Below, in pieces: positions 58,851 to 64,000 of a DNA stretch of 64,000 bases. A program made the translations under genes and the position numbers. Numbering within the stretch: the stretch's first letter is position 1; each line of letters begins with the position of its first letter. The notes under the pieces were generated by a model. It ran no database searches. It saw only the letters and a program-made list of their open reading frames with translations, and had not been told where the DNA came from. This DNA is from Spirochaetia bacterium UBA6919 (GTDB lineage Bacteria; Spirochaetota; UBA6919). Where the stretch lies: positions 20,536-84,535 of the forward strand of contig DKAT01000083.1 of NCBI GenBank assembly GCA_002450905.1, given 5' to 3'.

Positions 58851-59885
58851 TTATTGCCTAAAAACATTTGTATTAAACTTGCTCATTTCCTCAAGAAACT
58901 TTCCAGTACCCAGAACGACACAATTTAAAGGATTTTCAGCCAGGACTACTGGAACACCTGTTTCCCTGGCGATGAATTTTGGCAGTCCTTTAAGGAGAGA
59001 TCCACCACCAGTCATAACAATTCCTCTTTCTACGATGTCTGCCGCAAGTTCTGGAGGTGTTTGATCAAGAGTTTCCCTAACTACATCAAGGATCTGTTCC
59101 AAGGGATCATTAAAACATTCTTTAATTTCAACACTATCCATTTCGAGGATTCTAGGTAATCCTGTCGCGGCGTCTCTTCCACGGATTTCTATGGTTTCAA
59201 CTTTTTTATGTTTTTCCAGATAAGCATTTCCAATTTTTATTTTAACATCTTCAGATGTTCTTTCACCAATAATTAGCCCATACACTTTTTTTACGTATTG
59301 AATAAGGGTTTCGTCAAACTCATTTCCACCAATTCTTATGGAATTTGAGATAACCATTCCACCTAAGGATATAACACTGACTTCAGTGGTACCTCCCCCG
59401 ATATCAATAACCATATTACCAGCTGGCTCTTGAATTGGGACATTTGCACCGATGGCAGCAGCTAGTGATTCTTCAATAAGAAATATTTCTCTTGCCCCAG
59501 CTTGTTCAGCAGATTCTTTAACAGCTCTTTTTTCAACTTCAGTTATACCAGTAGGAATACCGATAACAACGCGGGGTCTTACAAACAATTTTCTGTTATG
59601 AACTTTTTTTATAAAATAGCGAATCATTTCTTCTACAATATCAAAATCAGCTATCACGCCATCTCTCATAGGTCTTATAGCGATAATATCTTTAGGAGTA
59701 CGACCAAGCATTCTCTTTGCTTCCGTTCCAACAGCAAGAGCTTTACGGCTACCGACGTGAACTGCTACCACACTTGGTTCACAAAGAACAATTCCCTCAC
59801 CTTTAACGTGAATGAGAGTATTTGCAGTACCTAAATCTATTCCCATATCACTGGAAAAGAAACCTAGAATTTTATCAATTATCAT
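58851..59885 (-). CDS. mreB: rod shape-determining protein MreB
   Basis: This 344-residue actin-like protein forms filaments that guide side-wall synthesis. Phosphate-binding loops MGIDLGTANTLIHVKG and NMVIDIGGGTTEVSVISLGG are intact, as is MTGGGSLLKGLPKFI. An N-terminal amphipathic stretch, IIDKILGFFSS, fits membrane binding. Length is normal. The gene starts 8 bases after a TPR gene, so it is not the first gene of its operon. Confidence 0.97.
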   Translation of the reverse strand: MIIDKILGFFSSDMGIDLGTANTLIHVKGEGIVLCEPSVVAVHVGSRKALAVGTEAKRMLGRTPKDIIAIRPMRDGVIADFDIVEEMIRYFIKKVHNRKLFVRPRVVIGIPTGITEVEKRAVKESAEQAGAREIFLIEESLAAAIGANVPIQEPAGNMVIDIGGGTTEVSVISLGGMVISNSIRIGGNEFDETLIQYVKKVYGLIIGERTSEDVKIKIGNAYLEKHKKVETIEIRGRDAATGLPRILEMDSVEIKECFNDPLEQILDVVRETLDQTPPELAADIVERGIVMTGGGSLLKGLPKFIARETGVPVVLAENPLNCVVLGTGKFLEEMSKFNTNVFRQ

Positions 59886-59893
59886 AGACTACC

Positions 59894-60940
59894 TTATTTT
59901 TTTTTATGTTTATATTTATTTTCATATTGCTTTAATTTTATTATTGACTGATTATGTTTTTTATTGATCGATAAAGCTTTATTCCAATATTTTAAAGCCG
60001 TTGTAATTTGTTTTTGTTCCTCATAAATATTTCCAAGAATATAATATGCTTTTGCTGAGGGTTTAATCGTTTGTATTTTTTCAATATAGTAAATAGCCTG
60101 GTTATATTCTTTTTTTTTAAGAAAGATGTCTCCAAGAACAAAATATGCCTTTTCAAGGATAAGTTGATCTTTTTCTTTATATAAAACTAATTTTAGTAGC
60201 TCGATAGCCTTAGCATAAATATTTTTTCCGTAATATGACAAGGCAAGATAGAAATAAAATAACATAGAAGTATCTTTCTGTTTAATAGCCTGATCCAGAT
60301 ATTCAATGGCTTTGTCGTATTTTTCCAGTTTGAACGCAGTAAACCCCAACAGTCCGTAGATGGACATTGAAAGGGTTTGATTATTGATATACAATTTAAA
60401 ACCATGGTTATTGTAAAACTTATCGACGTATTGATCATCTTTGTTTAGTTGGTTACTCATCTCAAGATATTTAAGAGCCTTGTCAAAATATATTGCATTT
60501 TTAGGATCAATGAATAAATACCCAGTCCCCAGGAAGAAATAAGTGTCACTCGTCAGGTATTCATTATTTTTTAATTGAATTAATTTATTATAAAAAGTAA
60601 TGGATTTTGCAATCGTTTGAGAATCGTTCATTTCTAATATATCATTATATTTTTTTGTGATAGCCATAATGAAATATAGCTTTCCCTGAGATTTTAATAC
60701 AAAGGGGTCATTGGGATTATCGTTTATATAATCCTTTATCAGTTCCAGAGCTTTTTGGAAATCATGGTTATCAATCGATCTTAAGATACGGGCTTTAGCA
60801 TTGAAATAATAATATCCCCCCGTTATGGATAAAATTACAATAATAGAAACAGATATATATATCGTTAAATGATTTTTAAATAAGTTATAAAACTTTTTTG
60901 GGTCAATTGAACGTAATGTATTTTTATTATAGATTCTCAT
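59894..60940 (-). CDS. membrane-anchored TPR protein heading the mreB operon
   Basis: This 348-residue protein has one N-terminal membrane helix (about 28-47), then at least six TPR-like units to the end (for example FQKALELIKDYINDNP, YDKAIEYLDQAIKQ, YNQAIYYIEKIQTIKP, ITTALKYWNKALSINK). The C-terminus is very basic. It ends 8 bases before mreB, so the two are co-transcribed. TPR units bind other proteins, so it may tether or regulate the elongasome. A promoter-like TTGACG at 61003-60998 (minus) lies upstream, with a poor -10. Confidence 0.8.
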   Translation of the reverse strand: MRIYNKNTLRSIDPKKFYNLFKNHLTIYISVSIIVILSITGGYYYFNAKARILRSIDNHDFQKALELIKDYINDNPNDPFVLKSQGKLYFIMAITKKYNDILEMNDSQTIAKSITFYNKLIQLKNNEYLTSDTYFFLGTGYLFIDPKNAIYFDKALKYLEMSNQLNKDDQYVDKFYNNHGFKLYINNQTLSMSIYGLLGFTAFKLEKYDKAIEYLDQAIKQKDTSMLFYFYLALSYYGKNIYAKAIELLKLVLYKEKDQLILEKAYFVLGDIFLKKKEYNQAIYYIEKIQTIKPSAKAYYILGNIYEEQKQITTALKYWNKALSINKKHNQSIIKLKQYENKYKHKKK

Positions 60941-61218
60941 TTTGGGTAAATAATTATTGGTAATAACTATGATGTTAGACTGAGAAACCGGAGTTTACGT
61001 CAAGCCCTACAAATCCTTTCTTTAAGTATTATCCAAAAAATATCGAATGTTGATCGTTTATTGATTAGATAATAAATATAGCAAGTGATCATTATTTAGA
61101 CTGAGAAATATAAACATTTTTAATGAATAGTCAAGATGAATTCTTTTTGTAGTTTTTTTATTGAAAAGAATATATATTTTTAAACTATCAGAAATTGTGT
61201 ATAACTAGCGGATATTCA

Positions 61219-61545
61219 TCAGTGAAATATATAACCACATTGGTAAATATTATCCTTTGCAATGGGATATAGGTGACAGAGGAGGGGTTTTTTTTCGGGA
61301 TCTTGGTGAATAAGGCATCGGTTATCAGGTGTTAGCTGGGAGCAAGGTATTGGGACTTCTATATATAATTTGTCTTCCTGTTCATTGATTCCGATAACTT
61401 TAATATTTCGATAATGATAATACAATTTAACTTCGTCTATAGAGCGATGCTGCTTTAGGGCATGACTAAGCAAGGTTGTAATATTAAGAGATTTACAGCA
61501 TTCACCACAGAAATTACATTCACCAGATCGGTTCAAAAAAAACAT
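61219..61545 (-). CDS. YkgJ-like Cys-cluster protein
   Basis: This 108-residue protein has the YkgJ-type cysteine pattern: CNFCGECC near the N-terminus, then C in PIPCSQL, CLIHQ, and LLCHLYPI, with a final Cys near the end. The family is proposed to bind zinc or an iron-sulphur cluster; its role is unknown. The start is supported by AGG close before the ATG. It is a single gene, well separated from the TPR gene by about 280 bases. Confidence 0.85.
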   Translation of the reverse strand: MFFLNRSGECNFCGECCKSLNITTLLSHALKQHRSIDEVKLYYHYRNIKVIGINEQEDKLYIEVPIPCSQLTPDNRCLIHQDPEKKPLLCHLYPIAKDNIYQCGYIFH

Positions 61546-61672
61546 CCTGATTATTAAGATTGCTAGTCTTATATACGAAATATATCATTAAAATTATCGT
61601 TGATAAAAGTTTTTTTATCTAAGAAATAATATCAAAACAATAACTTTTAGTCGTAAGAAGTACAAATAAATA

Positions 61673-61690
61673 AGGGGAAATTAATCCCCT
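61673..61690 (-). terminator. stem-loop terminator after the TusA-like gene
   Basis: On the minus strand AGGGGA and TCCCCT pair around a 6-base loop, starting 6 bases after the stop codon. The sequence after the stem (TATTTATTTG) is T-rich. Confidence 0.55.
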
Positions 61691-61695
61691 AATAA

Positions 61696-61941
61696 TTATT
61701 TATGGCGAATAAAGAATTGAAAAACGGTTTTTCCATTTTCATTTTTTTGATTTTCTTCTTCAAGAGTGTGGCCTGTTTGTTTAGTCCAGCCCTTGAAATC
61801 AGCAGCCGAACCTGGATCAGTTGCCAAAACTTCGAGTACCTGACCCGATGATAGTTTGTCCATTTCTTTTTTTGCTTTAATGATAGGCATAGGACAATTG
61901 AGTCCTCGTGCATCCAAAGTGTTATCTGCAGAAATAGCCAT
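61696..61941 (-). CDS. TusA-like sulphur carrier protein
   Basis: This 81-residue protein has the SirA/TusA fold: LDARGLNCPMPIIKAKKEM with the active Cys in CPMP, VLEVLATDPGSAADFKGW, and a final beta strand. Members carry sulphur for tRNA thiolation, molybdopterin or redox paths. The start has AAAGGAG upstream. No tusBCDE, sulphurtransferase or dsr gene is adjacent, so the pathway is open. Confidence 0.92.
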   Translation of the reverse strand: MAISADNTLDARGLNCPMPIIKAKKEMDKLSSGQVLEVLATDPGSAADFKGWTKQTGHTLEEENQKNENGKTVFQFFIRHK

Positions 61942-62193
61942 GATAAGACTCCTTTTTGTATTTGTTGATAAATAGAGGAATTAAAAGATTTTATAACTCT
62001 TAACATCATTCTATAGGATATTATTAAGTTAAATTTATTAATAATTTTTAAAAATATATATTTTTTTTAAAAAAATGAATAAAATATTTTATATTTTAGT
62101 AACAATTTTTTTTTAAGAGGTTGTTAGAGACTTAAATTAATCGTTTTAATGAATATTATATAAGATTTAAAAATAGTTGTAGGAAAAAAAAGA

Positions 62194-62616
62194 ATGGCAA
62201 AAAAAGAAATTTATCTTAACCAGGTGAGAGTAAAAAATGTAATGAATCATGAAATATTATTTATTGATTCAAAGGAAAATATTAGCAAGGCTGCCCAAAT
62301 AATGTGGTCTAAAGAAGTTGATAATCTACTTGTACTAAATGACGGGTTGTTAAGAGGAGTATTAACCTCCCTGGATCTGGCAAACATTGTCATTCAGTTA
62401 TTTACAGGAAAAAGTCAGTTGAGTATTGAAGAATATGTCTCATCAAACTCAGTGATAACAATATCTTCTGATGCTTCCCTTAAAACAGCCATGGAGGTTA
62501 TGTCACAGTCTTCTCTCCATCAGTTGCCAGTTACTGAAAGTGATGATATTGTTGGGACAATTAGTTATAGTGATATTATTAACTATATAGTCCATTCAAA
62601 TACAAACGGATCATAA
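62194..62616 (+). CDS. two-CBS-domain protein
   Basis: This 140-residue soluble protein is made of a pair of CBS domains (VKNVMNHEILFIDSKEN and YVSSNSVITISSDASLKTAMEVM, with LHQLPV). Such pairs bind adenine nucleotides and regulate partner proteins. AGGAAA precedes the ATG. It overlaps the tail of the aminotransferase by six bases in convergent arrangement. Partner unknown. Confidence 0.9.
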   Translation: MAKKEIYLNQVRVKNVMNHEILFIDSKENISKAAQIMWSKEVDNLLVLNDGLLRGVLTSLDLANIVIQLFTGKSQLSIEEYVSSNSVITISSDASLKTAMEVMSQSSLHQLPVTESDDIVGTISYSDIINYIVHSNTNGS

Positions 62617-63804
62617 TTCTAAGGCTCTTCCAATTTGTCGGATGGCTTGCTTAATCCGATCAGAATTTTCAACAAGGCTCATGCGGATGTATCCCTCACC
62701 TGTTTCTCCAAAACCAATACCAGGGGATACTAATACTTCTGCTTTTTCTAATAGAAACTTAGAAAACTCAAAAGATCCGATATTCTGATATTTTTCAGGA
62801 ATGCGGATCCATGCAAACATTGTTGCCTTCGGTTTTTCTGTATTCCAACCAATCTTTGAAAGGGAGTCAATAAGAATATCCCGTCTATCCTGATAAACTT
62901 TAGCAACTCGTTCCACCTCTTCCGCCTGACCCCTGAGAGCCATAATTGATGCTACCTGTATCGGAGTAAATATCCCATAATCATAATACCCCTTGATGGT
63001 GGCAAGATAATTTATTATTTCAGGGTTGCCCACACAAAAACCACATCTCCATCCAGCCATATTAAATGACTTGCTCATACTGGTAAATTCAACCCCCACA
63101 TCTTTGGCACCCTTTGCTTGAAGGAAACTAGGAGCTTTATATCCATCAAAAGTAATATCAGCATAGGCAAAATCATGGATAACAATAATTTCTTTCTTTT
63201 TAGCGTATTGCACGATCTCTTCAAAGAAATCAAGGGTGGTTACTGTCGTAGTCGGATTATGAGGGAAATTGAGGAACATAACCTTGGGCTTAGGCCAGAG
63301 ATTTTCAACAATATGAGACATATCAGATAAAAAATGATCCATTTGCGAGGACATGGGGATGGTTATCACATTCGCACCAGCTAAAACTACGCTCCACACG
63401 TGGATTGGGAATGCAGGAGATGGGATGAGAGCACTTTCACCAGGTCCTAGGAGAGCAAGGGATAAATGGGATATACCCTCTTTACTTCCAATAGTAGCAA
63501 TGATTTCTTTGTTGGGATTAAGCTCTACACCATACTGACGCTGATATCGTTCACTGACAGCTTTTAATAAATGAGGGATCCCTTTAGAAGCAGAATATCT
63601 ATGGGTTTTTGAATCCGCAATAACTTCCTGTAGTTTTCTAACCGCAGAATGCACTGTTGGCTGATCTGGATTTCCCATACCAAAATCGATAATGTCAATA
63701 CCCTGTCTTCGTTTCTCTAATTTGAGACGATTTAATTCTCCAAACATATAAGGAGGGAGTCTTTTTAGCCGATTAGCCGGTTGTATGATAAATTTCTCAT
63801 TCAT
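62611..63804 (-). CDS. class I aminotransferase (AlaC-like)
   Basis: This 397-residue PLP enzyme matches the AlaC/LL-DAP-like branch of class I aminotransferases: FGMGNPDQPT, YSASKGIPHLL, FLNFPHNPTTTV, HDFAYADITFDG, and the PLP lysine in SMSKSFNMAGWRCGF. Length is normal. AlaC-like enzymes make alanine from pyruvate and glutamate, so this is the likely activity, although related enzymes act on other amino acids. About 200 bases of AT-rich DNA follow to the window end, without a visible gene. Confidence 0.93.
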   Translation of the reverse strand: MNEKFIIQPANRLKRLPPYMFGELNRLKLEKRRQGIDIIDFGMGNPDQPTVHSAVRKLQEVIADSKTHRYSASKGIPHLLKAVSERYQRQYGVELNPNKEIIATIGSKEGISHLSLALLGPGESALIPSPAFPIHVWSVVLAGANVITIPMSSQMDHFLSDMSHIVENLWPKPKVMFLNFPHNPTTTVTTLDFFEEIVQYAKKKEIIVIHDFAYADITFDGYKAPSFLQAKGAKDVGVEFTSMSKSFNMAGWRCGFCVGNPEIINYLATIKGYYDYGIFTPIQVASIMALRGQAEEVERVAKVYQDRRDILIDSLSKIGWNTEKPKATMFAWIRIPEKYQNIGSFEFSKFLLEKAEVLVSPGIGFGETGEGYIRMSLVENSDRIKQAIRQIGRALEL

Positions 63805-64000
63805 AAAATAGATTATTTCTCCAGATTATATAAAATAAAATGATTTATTGTAAAATCAATATCTTAGAAAATTACTTATCCATAATTTTAGATTTAATAT
63901 ACACAATTCCTAAAAATAAACAAGTAAAATCAATTTTTTACATCTCATTTTGGTTGAGTTTAATATATTATATAATTTTAAATGCTTATCTAGTTAGCTC

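Noticed and set aside
60960..61013. TTGACG-like promoter before the TPR-mreB operon
   Set aside because: No good -10 lies at a proper distance, so it is mentioned only within the gene entry.

Overview
This is an AT-rich bacterial chromosome segment (roughly one third G+C by eye) with dense, mostly housekeeping and signalling genes. I see no plasmid, phage, insertion-sequence, CRISPR, tRNA or rRNA signature. The proteins suggest a motile, double-membraned, rod or helical bacterium: lipoproteins with lipoboxes, a complete mreBCD-mrdA-rodA shape operon, two chemoreceptors, Trk potassium uptake and a Bat (aerotolerance-type) locus. The second chemoreceptor and a BatB-BatC fusion are reminiscent of Spirochaetota, but this is an inference from remembered family features, not a placement.

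Layout. 1-5.5 kb: end of a B12-type radical SAM gene, an HtrA-like lipoprotein, and overlapping pyrB-pyrC. 5.8-14.7 kb: a nitrate-sensor-type chemoreceptor with a hemerythrin tail, a flippase-like membrane protein coupled to a GT-C glycosyltransferase, a DUF503 protein, and an operon of a chemoreceptor with a receiver/PilZ-like protein. 15-24.5 kb: argS, a receiver-HisKA pseudokinase, solitary trpC, tandem YtxH proteins, an unrecognised 514-residue protein, and a PAS hybrid kinase broken twice. 24.7-30 kb: the conserved prkA-yeaH-spoVR stress trio. 30-34 kb: a YciI protein, a substrate-binding lipoprotein coupled to a membrane diguanylate cyclase, and an SDR epimerase. 34.5-42.3 kb: trkA-trkH, then a glycosyltransferase/sugar-kinase-like cluster. 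42.5-48.7 kb: DUF58, BatD-like, BatA, BatB-BatC and a small secreted protein. 48.9-52.7 kb: solitary hisD, a second diguanylate cyclase, and a DUF151-UVR protein. 52.8-61 kb: the elongasome operon, reading TPR-mreB-mreC-mreD-mrdA-rodA on the minus strand. 61-64 kb: YkgJ-like, TusA-like, CBS and aminotransferase genes.

The strongest unusual theme is catalytic-site decay in otherwise intact proteins. The HtrA protein has Gln in place of the catalytic His. The dihydroorotase has Asn in the HxH metal motif. The hemerythrin domain lacks one iron-ligand His. A FixL-like PAS lacks the heme His. One histidine kinase has no ATP-binding motifs. A second kinase gene carries an in-frame stop and a poly-A frameshift. 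Other points worth a second look are a binding-protein/diguanylate-cyclase couple, an enlarged PBP2 with an insert and a charged tail, a TPR membrane protein heading the mreB operon, and a 54-base stem-loop repeat found twice about 50 bases after minus-strand genes. I did not find a clear wholly new system; the sensor couples and decayed enzymes are the best candidates.
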